Origin: Azolla pinnata
Taxonomy: Eukaryota > Streptophyta > Polypodiopsida > Salviniales > Salviniaceae
Length of the DNA stretch: 61,542 nt
Direction of reading: 5' to 3'
Assembly: GCA_037176905.1 (NCBI GenBank)
Contig: JBBBWG010029865.1
Location: 1 to 61,542, forward strand
Shown here: piece after piece, positions 48,901-60,859 of the stretch
Numbering within the stretch: position 1 is the stretch's first letter
How the letters are laid out: every line of letters begins with the position of its first letter
Program-made: the position numbers and the translations under genes
Notes under the pieces: model-generated
What the model was told of the DNA's origin: nothing
The model's database searches: none
Seen by the model: only the letters and a program-made list of their open reading frames with translations

Positions 48901-50953
48901 GCTAGCTCTTTCTTTTCTGATTATTGTTCCTTCATTACAGTAAGAAGTGTAGCAGTGATTTAGCACTCAGTAAATGTCAAACTGTACAAAATCCAATAAA
49001 CTAACCTTTTCAGGAGAAAAGCTTAAACCTCTGTCACAACATTGCAATAGCATCTAAAGTGCATGAAGATCAAACCTGGTGATAACCACTAGCCCAATTG
49101 TTTCCGGCACCTCCTCCATGATCAGCCACAAATATGTTCTCATGGTTATACAAATTTTTATATTCACTATTTTGAATAGTGTTGATAACCCTGGGCTCCA
49201 GATCTAAAAGCAGAGCTCTGGGTATGTAATGTTCATCATCAGCTTGATAAAAGAAAACGTCTTTTCTGTCACCACCCTGATCCAAATCAAGAATACATCA
49301 TCATGTCAAACATGTTGAATCGAAAATGGTTTCTCACTTTCCTATTAGCACCCCAATACATAGCAACACCACAAAATAAATTACATTGCATCACATACAT
49401 TGAAATTCAACTTAATAGCCACACTCTTTATCAAATTTTTCTTATTATTTCATTAAGTTGACATATAAAACTTCCGATATTCATTTCCAAAATATAACTA
49501 GTAGCTGAATATTTAAATTTTCACCAAATAGTGATTTTTCATGAGTTCTAATGTTTTAGCTATTTTCATAACTATTACGGTTAAATGAGCAGTCTGACTT
49601 TCCCAATAATTCGGTATTTGTGTGATATTAGATGAACATGAGTAAAAGTGTTAGAAGAATTTTAACAGAAAAGACCAATATTTTATGCAAATTACTGTTC
49701 CATTCACCTAATCTCCTGAGCATGTGACCCCTTATTGTTTGTTCTTGATCGACAAAAGTAATAATAATAAAAGGTATGAAATGGGAAAGTATCTATCTCT
49801 TTCTGGATCTATCTGACTGCTTCAAACAATGGGATACACGCAAAGTTATTGGATATGCATCAACACATGCCATGGAAACAAATGAAAGTGTATATATTGT
49901 GGATCTTCTGGTTAAGGCATCCGAATACTATCAGTTCTCATGTAAAAACGTATCTTTACCACTTATCAGCAAAAAATGAAAAATGGCACTAAACACTATC
50001 AACCTTGTTTAGACTGTTCAATTTAATATACATTTACTAAACGACTTTCAAACCTTCTTAACAAAGACGAGCCCATGTTGAGACAATAAAATTGTCTACA
50101 AAACTGTTTTGATTTTCTACTAGAGATAGAACAGTCAAGCTTCGGCAAAATAACAGCATTTTCAGGTCTGAACGTCCTAGTCCAGGATGATATCTAGTTG
50201 AAGCATATGGCAGTCTTACAGAATTTCTACTGAAAAAAACAGTACTAAACATTTCAGGCTCGAAGAACATTCTTAAATTTCACTGTTCAAGAATGTATGT
50301 ATTAAGCTATGGAAGCTTCAAACTATCACTACAGAAAAAGAAAAAAGAGATAAAGCAGAGATATTTCGAAAGCTACACCATTTCCACTTCTTAGATAGAT
50401 GTGAGTGAGACTTCGTGGAAAAAATGAAAATTACCAGCAGAAAAAGGAAAGTATCAACAAATTTAGAAATTTTAATTCACTTTCCGAGAAAAAATAAAGT
50501 AGTTTCTTTGTGATGATAATTTTCAGCTGAAGGATATGGAAACGGCGACAAATCGAAAAGTCAAAACGACCAGAAAAACAAAATACAAAAAAGCCAAGCA
50601 ACTATTAAATGATGCGTAGGGACAAACATACAATCCCAAGAAACGAAGCAAAGAGAAGCAAATTCTCCTTCAAACGAAGCAAAGAGAAGCAAAGGGAAAT
50701 ATCAACGGAGATCCAAAACTCTCCCACAAAAACTTTAAGAGCTTCTCCACAACGGAAGAATGGAGAGGAAGAGAGAGAGCGCGAGAGAGCGCGAGAGAGC
50801 GCGAGAGGAGAAGAGAGATAATACCTGCGTGGCGAAGTCTTCGAGGATTCCATCTTTACTGATGCCATGCTCGGAGCAGAGCTGCTTCCAGAACTCCATA
50901 CCGATCTGGTTCCCGCATTGTCCCACTTGAAGAGTGATGATCTCGCGGGGCAT
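45976..50953 (-). CDS. TUBG: Gamma-tubulin
   Basis: Eleven exons in transcription order: 50953-50825, 49276-49076, 48812-48701, 48608-48208, 48039-47986, 47908-47804, 47720-47646, 47224-47180, 47056-46928, 46215-46111, 46032-45976. The product is 470 aa, against about 474 in other plants. It is the core of the gamma-tubulin ring complex that nucleates microtubules at dispersed cortical sites, the nuclear surface and the phragmoplast. Clear blocks: [37 protein letters not shown], the GTP-binding GGTGSG (143-148), [65 protein letters not shown] and DYIKWGME. The last exon encodes a divergent tail, [18 protein letters not shown], keeping only the Gly-Glu-Gly of the usual end. An upstream in-frame ATG (51019) lacks homology, so the MPRE start is preferred. 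The gene is head-to-head with NIPA. Confidence 0.96.
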
Positions 50954-51184
50954 GGCTGGAAATGGAGGCGAGCAACGAAAAAAGAAAACAGGAGGCAGCA
51001 GAGACGGGGGGGAAATCAAGCAGCAGGGGGGGGGGAGAGGTATACGCAGGGATCGATCTTCGTCCTCTTTCTTTCCTACTTCTGACAGAGAAAGGAAGAC
51101 GGGGAGAGCGATGGCGGCTTCGAAGCTTTCTTTCGCTTTACGATTTCTCGCGCTCTTTTTGATTCTGTCGTTTTAATTCCAAAA

Positions 51185-51335
51185 TATACGCTCGAGTACG
51201 TATGTACGGCGTATCCGTATGTATACCAGCGCCGTACATGCATGCGTATACGTACATGCATGCATGCGTCTGCGCATGCATCTATGCATGTATCCCATGC
51301 ATACCTTCGCATGTATGCATGTGTGCATCTGGCAA
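51185..51335. repeat. Alternating purine-pyrimidine tract upstream of gamma-tubulin
   Basis: GTATGTACGG, GCATGCGTATACGTACATGC and GCATGTATGCATGTGTGCAT words over about 150 bp, starting some 230 bp upstream of the gamma-tubulin ATG. G and C are roughly balanced on the top strand, so this tract has weak strand polarity. Confidence 0.8.
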
Positions 51336-53038
51336 AGGTTTGTTAAACTGCCAGAGTCGAAAATGACGGTTGATCGTTCCGATCTTTTTTATCAGATCCT
51401 CGAGTTTTTTCGATCCAGAAATCGCGGACAAAAACTGCCGAATTTTTCACTGATCGACGGAATGGTTTGCTGATGCAGCCAAGAAAACCAGGTTGATCTT
51501 TTTTGGATCGTAGTGGGCCAACTGGAAGCGGTTGATCTTTCTGTCAGCGGACCGAGATCTTCACCTGAGATGCTTCGAGCTAGCAATCTGGGGCTGTCTT
51601 CACTGGAATCGCTTCACCTGGATGCAAAACATTGGCTGATGGATTAGAATTTCATCCGATGATGTGGAAAACTAACTAAATTCGAGGTGGACTGCAGATC
51701 TCGCATAGGGCAACCCCAAAATACCGATCAATCAAAAGAGCAATAACTTTGTTCTGACTACATTGTTGTGAACAATTGACCAAAACTGTCGTAGCAAATC
51801 TATGCGAGAGGGGACTGCAAAACAACTATGCACTGATGTGATTAGTAAGGAGATTGTCTGAACCCCAAAACCTTGACTCGATTTCTGCCTGCTTGTGCCA
51901 TGTATATTGTGCATACACGCCATACGTAAGTGCTTTGCACTTTACCGTTTTTGCTCGCATGACTCTTTCGCAGTTGATCCATGCCATGCTTTCACCCAGC
52001 TTGACTAAACCCACACCGAGCGCGTGCACGCATCAACACAAAGAAATCCATACATGCTCCCCACTTCTCGACATTGGATCAATAGTCTCTGCCAATAAAG
52101 CATGGAAACATATAGATGTACGTGATGGGCTACGGGGAGGGGTCATCATCGAGACGACTTGATGCGAGTGCTTTCCGCCACTATGACCACCTTCAATCAA
52201 GCTTTGTTTTTCTAGCTTTGCATCGTCGATGATCCAATGTTTTGAGATTGTGCTGCCAATCCAAAGCACACTCCAAACTTTGCTTTGAAGGTGGGCTTAT
52301 AACATCAAGGGTAGGGGATCCGGTTGGTTGGGGCTCGACGAATCACCGGGATTTTGAGGCGTCAGGAATTGCTAATTGGATGGATTCCATGGATTTATCG
52401 CACACAAAAAACGGAGATAGGTTCCAACGACACGATCGGGCTCGACCCCAAAGCAAAATCCTGATCATCTGCCACAGAACAACCCTAACATCTGATCATA
52501 GTTCTGGTGTAAGACCGATGCCAGTTGTTTTTTTTTTCCTGTTCGTCGATCTCCTCGACAACGCACCGAAATGTTGGAAACAGCAAAGATGCTCAGGCAC
52601 CCGAGAGATTATGATCAGATGGGTTGCCATTTTTTTTTTTCCTGTTGGTCGATCTCCTCGACAACAAACCGAAATGTCGGAAACAACAGAGATTCTCAGG
52701 CTATCTCAGAGCTTCCGATCGGATGGATTCCAGAAATCATTGCGCAACGAATCGAAGGCAGATTCCGGTTGTATGATTTGGATTCGATTCCGAAGGAAAA
52801 ATCGCGAGCTTTTATCCGACATAGAACAGTCCCAGCATTTTGGTCATGTATTCTGGAGCAGGATCAAAACCTCTTTGGTCTTGGTCTTGGTCAATGGTTC
52901 ACATTTTCCATCTCCAAATGTTATTACATATACTCACAAAGAAGATAAGTGTCCCATGTTCTTTTCCCTTTCTCTTCCCCTGTCAATTTTGTTCAATGAT
53001 CTGCCCTCTCCTGGCTCAAGCACAGCTGGCTGTGTGCC
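51336..53038. other. Shared upstream region of gamma-tubulin and the NIPA gene
   Basis: No gene recognised. It holds a two-copy duplication (52526-52735). CT-rich sequence ends in an acceptor-like GCACAG at about 53025, just before the NIPA ATG, so a 5'-leader intron is possible. The 295-residue open frame at 52242-53129 has no domain and overlaps the real start of the NIPA gene in another frame. Confidence 0.6.
52526..52735 (+). repeat. Two-copy tandem duplication, period 103 bp
   Basis: A T run followed by CCTGTT, GTCGATCTCCTCGACAAC, ACCGAAATGT and GGAAACA occurs at 52526 and again at about 52630, with moderate divergence. GATCTCCTCGACAAC occurs in both copies. Confidence 0.88.
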
Positions 53039-56000
53039 ATGGTTTACCAATCCTTCACTCCCGACAATGTCAAGGGCCTCGCCCTCGCCCTTAGCTCTTG
53101 CATCTTCATCGGATCTAGCTTCATCATGAAGAAGAAAGGCCTCAAGAAGGCGGCTACCATCGGTCTGCCGGCAGGTACGTAATCAGGCGGACGATTACTC
53201 TATCATTCTCTTATTTCAATACATAGATCGGCTATTCATCCCTCACACGCTGCCATTTGGAAAACTTTTCTTCTGTGTAGATTCTGGAGGTCATTCCTAC
53301 TTGCTAGAGCCTCTTTGGTGGGCTGGAATGCTGACAAGTAAGTCTTGCTTGCCCCTTTCTTCTAGTTATTCCTTGTTTACCATGATTTAAGCTATCCCTT
53401 TTTGGATGATTCTCGTTAGAGTTGATCATAATGCTGTTTTGTGTGGTAATTCATAATGTCTTATGTTATTGTCCTGTGAACACGGGCCCCATTATAGATA
53501 TTTAAGCACTATCTTGACTTCATTTTAACGTCCAAGTAGTTTCTATCCCTTGATATTTTGTGCCTCATTTTGAGGGGTTTCCCACCAATAATTTGTACAT
53601 TGCAAACCTAGTCAGCGTTTCATTTCTATACATGCAATTGCTATGCATCATGGTGTCGGCTATTCTACATAGCTTTTACCCATATGTAGGCAATGCATCA
53701 AATGCATATACGAGCACTGGAAACACGTAGAAAGCAGCTTTTGAGCCCTTACCCCACCAAAAGGTTATTTTCTCTTCTGATCCTAGACCTTTGTGTATAG
53801 TTAGTAATTATCTAATCTAAATGATATAGTTAGTGATATTTGAATTGAGGTGTATGGATAAATAGAAAATCACAGATGCACCACTAGGGTGCAGCCCTAA
53901 CAAAAAAAGTCATACTTCTGGTAATTGGCTGAATTTGTAAGAAGTATGAGATCATAAAGTATGTGTACGTATGTTCCTCGATTGCATATGCAACTCGTTG
54001 TAAAATCCTGCTAAATATGTTCATCGGAAACAGGACCTTGCTGACATGTCTCAGTAAAAATGGAATATTTGCAGTGATCGCTGGTGAAGTAGCTAACTTT
54101 GCAGCATATGCATATGCTCCGGCTATTCTGGTAACTCCACTCGGTGCTGTTAGTATTATAGTAAGGTAAGCCCATAACGTGAATAAATTAATTTCATGGC
54201 ATGTTGAAATAATGGATATCAACGTGCGGTAATTTTATAACATAATACACTGTAGTAGCAGGTGAGATAATAAGGGGAGAAAGAGGATGTATCTGATAAA
54301 AGAATCCTTAAGCATATTCATAAAATGTATGCAATACAGTAAGAGCACATATTATAAAAAAAATCATTTGTATAGCCATTTGGTGGATGACAGAGCTGAT
54401 TTCCTGGCTGGTAAGGCCTGTTTTCGGGACACATGTGTTAAGAGAATTTTCATGCTGATGTTTTTTTGTGTAGTGCCATATTAGCACATATAGTTCTGAA
54501 AGAGAAGCTTCATGTTCTTGGCATTCTGGGTTGCGTGTTAAGTACGGTTGGGTCAGCATTGATGGTGCTGCATGCCCCAAGGGATCGAGAAATTACCTCT
54601 GTTGAAGAGATTTGGGAGCTTGCTACACAATCAGGTTGAACCTTTATATTTCTTTTGAAAGAATTCAGTAAACGTGTATTTGCATACACATGCGAAGATT
54701 ATATATTTGTGGTTTGACTGCATACTTATCTATCTATGTATATATATGGATATTGATATGCAGAGATATCGATAGATGGATATAAATATGGTTCAACGGA
54801 TAGATCTATATATTTAGATCGATATGGATACAGTATTTGTTTGCCGATAGGGTTGCATTTTCTTCAGATTTCTTCAGATGCACTCTTATATTTTACATTT
54901 TCATTGTGCAGCTTTTGTAATATATATGATCTGTGTCACAGTCGTGGTGTTTGTCCTGATCATATTTTTGGTACCTTCATATGGCCGGACTCACGTCATT
55001 GTCTGTGTCAGTGTCTGCTCGTTGGCTGGATCCCTAACGGTATGTGAATGACGAAACTCTTTTAGTTTATTTTTATTTTTATTGGCTATATATATATATG
55101 CGTAACATCATTCTCTGTTATTTTGACTATAACAAAAGAACAAGTAAAAGCTTGTACCTAACGTCCATGCCATCGATGAACAGGTGATGTGTGTGAAAGC
55201 TCTTGGTATTGCTATTAAGTTGAGTCTTCAAGGGGATAACCAATTTCTGCAGCCACATATCTGGGCTTTTGTAGCCGTGGTGATGGTGTGCAGCTTGACA
55301 CAAATGAATTACCTAAACATGGTGGGGGGCTGCAGATTTGGATTCTGTTTATTTGGTTCACGTGTTTATTTACGGAAGATCATTGATCGATCTTTCCCCA
55401 TGGTTTTGAGGAATTTTAACTTTGCAGTGAATACCCCAGGCATTGGATGCGTTCGATACAACCGTGGTTTCTCTCATATACTATGTCATGTTCACGTCGT
55501 GCACCATTTTGGCGAGTGTCATCATGTTCAAGGTGAGATTAGTCTCTCTGGCCAGTAATGAGATAATGTCCATTACACATTAGGTTTGATTGTGAGCGAC
55601 CTGAAGAAGAAAGGAGGGGGATTTAACTGTTACGGTGGCCATAAATCAGCCAGATGAAGTTTTGCAACCTATAGTTTCTTGACAAGAGAGTTGGTTTATC
55701 TCTAGGGGTATTGCAGGGAATTGCAGAGGACCTAGCATCTTTAAAGGAAATAATGAAAGACTTATGGGCAATATCTAGATATTTTCCCCAGTATATGCTC
55801 AGTTGTAGTTCCAGTATAGCACCTCTACCTACTGCAGGTGGTGGATTGTTGATCAGGGGTAGTTCAATGGCATTTCAGAGAACTGAGGCGAAAATTCGTG
55901 GGATATTATTATAGTTTTACCCTAGAATAAATGCTAGATCTATATTGTTCTCTTCCTCTGCATCATCAGATTGGCACATGTAATTTCTTATGAGGGAGTT

Positions 56001-56551
56001 TATTGGCCAGGGCCTTTTTAGGGGCATTTGAGGGGAAACATGAAGAAATCTGAAGATGCTTTTTGAGTTTTGCTAGTTGTTCCATCTTTGCATCATCAAG
56101 TTAGCACATGTCAAGTCAATTGACCAGAGCCATTTTGGGAGATAATAAAAACATAGGGGCGATGTCAGTGAAATAACAATACTTGGGGGTATCTTTGTTG
56201 TTATTCCTTATAAGATTGTCCAACATCAGTATCAAAGAGCAAGTTATTTGTTTGCCCGGGCCAAGTCAAGTGACTAATAAAAATAAATTGGCATTCAAGG
56301 GTAGTCAAACAATATATTCTATATGTAAATGTATGTGTATATGTATATCTGTCTGTCTGTATATATGTGTGTGTGTGGCACGTGTGAAAGAGTGTGATTT
56401 GGTACAGAGCTGGCAAGGGCAGGAAACTTTGGACATAATATTGGAAATGTGTGGATTCTTCATCATCTTATGCGGCATGATTATGCTCATCGCTTCGAAG
56501 GACATCCAAAAGTCCAAATTCCGAATATGTGAGAACTCTGCATACTCCTGA
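53039..56551 (+). CDS. NIPA-family magnesium transporter
   Basis: Eight exons: 53039-53174, 53281-53337, 54075-54165, 54474-54634, 54912-55039, 55184-55321, 55440-55532, 56408-56551, giving 315 aa. Family blocks: [20 protein letters not shown] in helix 1, MKKKGLKKA after it, [95 protein letters not shown] and [11 protein letters not shown] with [13 protein letters not shown]. About nine membrane helices are expected. Animal NIPA proteins carry Mg2+; the plant members are annotated as probable magnesium transporters by similarity. The last exon ([18 protein letters not shown] onward) matches the family well to about residue 300, but the final residues do not. The protein is slightly short (the family is usually 325-345), so the true end could use another donor and a further exon. 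Confidence 0.9.
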
Positions 56552-58780
56552 ATACATTCACTTCCTTTGGATTTTCAAATCTTTCAATAAGGCTTTTGTT
56601 TTTTTACCCATGGTGCTAGTTCTCAATTTCAGTTTTTCCTTTTCGTTTGTTCCCTTTTTTTAGCAGCTTTGCGCTATCCGTTTTCTCTTTCGATTTCGAA
56701 GAGTCTGCTAGGAGATGAGGGCCTGCATTGACCAAACAAATGGTGGGTTCCTTTCCCTATATCTTAGTCAATTCTGTTGCTGTTGTTGTTCTATGTACAT
56801 GATGTTGTTTTAAATTGAGAGATATAATTTGGAAACAAAGAGCCTTTTTTTGATAAAAACAACTCAAAACTACACTAGAAACTTGCCTGACATGGTGGCA
56901 CGAGAAGCATGATGGATTTGATTTTAACTGGAGTAATAGAGTTACAAGGAAATCTACATTTCAGAAACTCTCTATAGGCAAAAGTATAAAGAGATTATAT
57001 GTCTGTAAAAGATTATCTTAGATGTAGCTGAAAATTGAAGTCCTTAATACTCTTTTCCATCTTTTTATCTCTCTATCACATATGTAGTAGCACATATGGG
57101 TGGTACAGTCTTGTAAGATCTCAAACAATTATTTGTGATGGTTGATTTTCGCAGGTAGTTTTTGACATACTGTTGTTCATACACTCTCATGTTCATCATC
57201 AGCTCTGATCAGTTAATTCTGATCTATCTACAGAGCATTCTTTTCTTTGCCCAGATTCTATCTTCTTCCTCTGAATGCCTTCTTGATTGGATGCTCTGGT
57301 CTAAACCGTGAACCCTAAACACTAAACTCATGGTCAAAAAGGGGTTCTCTTTGTTTGATGCTATCATAAATTCAAGCACTGACCACCAAAGCAATGCTTT
57401 TCTTTCTTTCTGCTTGGGTTTTGTACTTCCCGAATATTTCATTCGTCGCGGATGTAAAAAAGGGCTGTTGTGAATCATCTTCACATTTTTTGTACAACAA
57501 CCTCCTTTCCAACATCTTTGATGCTTTTAATAACGGATAAAATGTATGATTGGATCGCTTTCCAAGGATATTTTTGAAGAATTTGTGTCACATTCAAACA
57601 ATAAGTTGGGTTACTCCTTGGAAAGATGTAACACCTGATTCCCTGAATGGGGGTAATATAACACATACCTCTTCTTCAACACCGTTTACGAACCTGCAAT
57701 TTTTTATAAGTGTTTTTGAAGAAAACATCGCATTCGCTCGTCAAGTTTTTGTTCCCTCAATGTTTGGATCCTGTTTCAATTGCTACGGTCATAGTTTTTG
57801 CGATTTCATGATCGATTGAAAGCAATTGATAATTGCCAGGCCTTAAATTAGGCTTCGTGTTTGGAATCAAAACATTTAATCAGGGAAAAGAAATTTCCAA
57901 CGGATATCGGGTTTAGATTACGACGGATCTGTTAGAGAAGTATGCAGTCCAATATGATGCAAATATCAAGGCATTTTATTGACAGTGAACATTCAAAAGT
58001 TTGCAAGGGATGCTATTCAATTATTCCCAAGCATCTTTGCAACAGTGCCAAGATCGCTATTCAATTATTCGCAAGCATCTTTGCTACAGTGAGGATCGTT
58101 CAAATAAAACCGTGCCGTGTGGCACACGACTTTGAGATACAGCCAATTTGATGAAACGAAAAGGATAAACTTCGTTCCGAGTATGAAGATTTGCAGGTTA
58201 GAGGGTTTGCTGATTGGCTTTTCTCAATGGTGTTGGAAATGGATCGATCTGACACTTACCAAGCACTTGGTTGGTTGGTTGGTTAGCCGAGCTGATGGAA
58301 ATTCTGATAGCAATTCAAGGCAAAGACTATCATGTACATCCAACATTTCTTACCAGACTTAGCAGCGAAGGATCGATCAGAAAAGGGCGGAGGATTTCCG
58401 TCGTGCATGTCTTGTCGTCGAACACGGATCGGATCGGAACGGAAACGGATCGTTGCCGCGAGAAAAGGAAAAGGGAACGTAGCAGCGGGGAAAAAGAACA
58501 GCATTCCGAGCGTTTCCGCAGCCCCGAATCGCGATCGGGGTATGTCAGAGCGCCGAGCACGTTCGGGCTCGGGGGAGTCGATCGCGAGAACGCGATTCAT
58601 TGGGTGTGTCGATTTTAACGGCGAGGGAGGGATGTCGATCATGCAGTTAATCGGAGGGGCATCGAACGGTTTGCTTGAGCGAATCATCGATTCGACGATC
58701 CGGGGTTAGATGAGATCAGATTCTATAGATGGTAGATGGATTGATCCAATGGATAGAATCTATCTATCTATCTATATATG
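56552..58780. other. Intergenic DNA downstream of the NIPA gene
   Basis: AT-rich, with the NIPA 3' UTR at its left. No gene recognised. A small duplication lies at 58012-58098. The frames of 115-134 residues around 58283-58709 overlap on both strands and carry no domain. A CTAT run lies at 58762-58776. Confidence 0.6.
58012..58098 (+). repeat. Two-copy tandem duplication, period 44 bp
   Basis: GCTATTCAATTATTCCCAAG at 58012 recurs with one change at 58056, continuing through CATCTTTGC and ACAGTG. Confidence 0.9.
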
Positions 58781-59407
58781 TCATGGGTGATGGTGATGAG
58801 CAGATTCATCATCAAAGTTGAGGGCATAGCTGACGGGGTCGTAGAGCAATTCATCGATCGGAGGGGGCCGGGCGCAGGCGGGGCCCGCCGCCGCCGCCGC
58901 CGCCAAGCAACACGCGCGGAGCCGGCGAATGAGAGCGCGCCACGTGGCGGCGAGCCCGCCAGCTGGCGCCGCCAGCTGGCGGCTCCTCCGGGACCATGCC
59001 TTGCTGCGGCAAGCTCGACCATACCGATGCAGGCTAGGGTTAGGGTTAGGGTTAGGGTTAGGGTTAGGGTTAGGGTTAGGGTTTCTGGGGTCGATGAGGT
59101 TGCCGCCATTGCCGCGGCAGCGGCGGCGGCGGGGGGTATAATTCACGATCGATTTCGGACCATCGGCTCCATATCCATCGCGGGGCCGCCGGTGATGCTG
59201 ATGATGGCGATGGCGATGGCGATAGCGATGCTGATGATGGTGATCAAAATTAGGGTTAGGGCATACGAGGCTCGGATGATCTGCGTCGCTGTCGGGGACG
59301 AGGATCTGGTAATGGTGGTGCTGAGGATGGTGATGGTGATGGTGATTGTGATTGTGATGGTGGTGGTGGTTGAGGCAGAGCATGAGGGCTGGGATGTGAG
59401 CATCCAT
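58781..59407 (-). CDS. Possible small protein gene ending in a YDPVSYALNFDD motif, function unknown
   Basis: Uninterrupted frame of 208 codons from the ATG at 59407 (MDAHIPALMLCL); an earlier in-frame ATG at 59479 would give 232 aa. The best evidence is the C terminus: a basic segment (WRALIRRLR) followed by YDPVSYALNFDD. From general knowledge, YDPxSYALNFDD-type ends recur in many small plant proteins of unknown function; I could not check this. The rest is low-complexity: His runs in the first third and a Pro-Asn run encoded by eight reverse-complement telomere hexamers. The opposite strand also carries a long frame, and GC-rich repeats can open frames by chance. It may be a real gene, a decayed one, or a coincidence. 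Confidence 0.4.
   Translation of the reverse strand: MDAHIPALMLCLNHHHHHNHNHHHHHHPQHHHYQILVPDSDADHPSLVCPNPNFDHHHQHRYRHRHRHHQHHRRPRDGYGADGPKSIVNYTPRRRRCRGNGGNLIDPRNPNPNPNPNPNPNPNPSLHRYGRACRSKAWSRRSRQLAAPAGGLAATWRALIRRLRACCLAAAAAAGPACARPPPIDELLYDPVSYALNFDDESAHHHHP
58955..58984. repeat. Paired 12-bp palindromes
   Basis: CGCCAGCTGGCG and its near copy lie a few bases apart in GC-rich DNA; each is its own reverse complement in the core GCCAGCTGGC. If the minus-strand frame is coding, they specify part of its Arg/Ala-rich segment. Confidence 0.7.
59034..59084 (+). repeat. Interstitial human-type telomere repeat, eight copies of the hexamer
   Basis: Eight uninterrupted TAGGGT units from 59035 to 59082. 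This is the hexamer TTAGGG, not the heptamer TTTAGGG usual in plants. A single further TTAGGG-containing site occurs at about 59250. Confidence 0.95.
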
Positions 59408-59529
59408 GGATCTCTGCATCTCTCTCCACCACCATACCCCAGCAACAACAGACCTCAGCCTCCTCAGGGTCACCATCACTCTTCTGCTTCTTCTTCTTCT
59501 TCTTCTTCACATCCCAACCAATGAAGAGC

Positions 59530-60800
59530 AATTATACATGATGTATGTATGTGTGTGTGTATAGTAGAATGGATTATACTCTTGTATACATATGTTTGTA
59601 TATGTGTGACATGCATGTATTTGGGGAATCGATCGATCGATCGGCCTTTCTGTGGGACCCAGTGCGAACATGTCCCAACTGGCTCATCGATCGATCGACA
59701 TTTGATGGGCGGGGCGCTAGCTAACTGGCTCCGTATAACGTCTCGAGAGTTTCCGAGCAAATCAGATTTGCTGCTTCGAATCGGCTTTCTTTCGCTCGAC
59801 GATCGTCGTGTCATGTAAAAAACAATCTTGTGGAACATGGACATAACACGTCAACATGCAATGGAGACAGATGGACAGGGACAGAGGGAGCCCCCGATAA
59901 CGAGCTTGTGAATTCTCGCTGTCACGCCTAGACTTTGTTTGGCTTATAGAGAAGAAAAAAAACGGACTCGATTGAGCCTTGTTGCGATCGATCTTTCTCT
60001 CTCTCTCTCTCTTCAGACTGGCTTTGGCTCTGCTTGACCCACATCCCCCACTACTGCACAACCTCGGCGTGCCATCTCATAAACGCCTTTTGTTTATATG
60101 CCCGATACAGACTCAGCTGAGATTCTCCTCCATGCTCGAATGAACACCGGTGTTTTTTTTCTTTAACCCTGTGAGGTGAATTGAATCATGAGCCCCACTA
60201 CTACTGCACAAGCGATCCGCTCAAAAAAAAAGCGGAAAGCCGATTCGGCACTCTGATATGCAGTCGTCTTGCAGATGTGGTTGATTCGTCGGTCGAGTGT
60301 TGTAGAGCAGGTTTTTGTCCCACAGGTAAAGACACCCAATCGGACGAAACAAGACGACTGGCTGACTGACTGACTGACTGACTGCTGGAGCGAAGGATGA
60401 TCGGTTTGTTTTAGCTACCTGTGTAAGAATGATGATAATCGACTATTATTGAACTTCATTCGTGTTTCGTACGGTTTCCGAGGACGATTATGCGTTTCAT
60501 TCGGACGATGATCACATCACCTCGGAGGATTTGCAGGGGTTTAGGGTTTAGGGTTTTAGAGGAAGGGCTTCCTTCCAGGGTTTTTAGGGCTACAAAAGTC
60601 TTCCTTCCCACCATTCATCCATTCATTCATGCCTTTGATCTTCTCTGCTTGGGCATACATACATACATACATACATACATGGCAGCAAAGACAAAAAGAG
60701 AAACAAAAGAGACAGAGAGAGAGAGAGAGAGAGGCTATATGGAGGTAAAAATTCTCTTTGCAGGGTAAAAAAGAAGAAAAAGAACAGAAGAGAGTGTTTT
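59530..60800. other. Intergenic DNA with simple repeats
   Basis: No gene recognised. TATG and GATC words lie at 59545-59700, a CT run at 59995-60014, a CTGA run at 60358-60383, CATA units at 60656-60680 and a GA run at 60713-60732. Confidence 0.65.
60530..60565 (+). promoter_or_regulatory. Telobox group (TTTAGGG type)
   Basis: GGGGTTTAGGGTTTAGGGTT gives two to three plant-type telomere heptamers, followed 30 bp later by TTTTTAGGGC. No gene start is visible just downstream in this window. Confidence 0.5.
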
Positions 60801-60859
60801 TTGTGTTTGTTTTTTTCTCATTGGGGTGTGGAGCAGTGTCAGTCTAGTCAGTCCTCAAT

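Noticed and set aside
50735-51019. Longer N terminus for gamma-tubulin from the ATG at 51019
   Set aside because: The added residues have no counterpart in gamma-tubulins, which start at the conserved MPRE. The downstream ATG at 50953 is used.
52242-53129. 295-residue open frame
   Set aside because: No family resemblance. It crosses a local duplication and overlaps the first NIPA exon in another frame, while the NIPA exon is strongly supported by homology.
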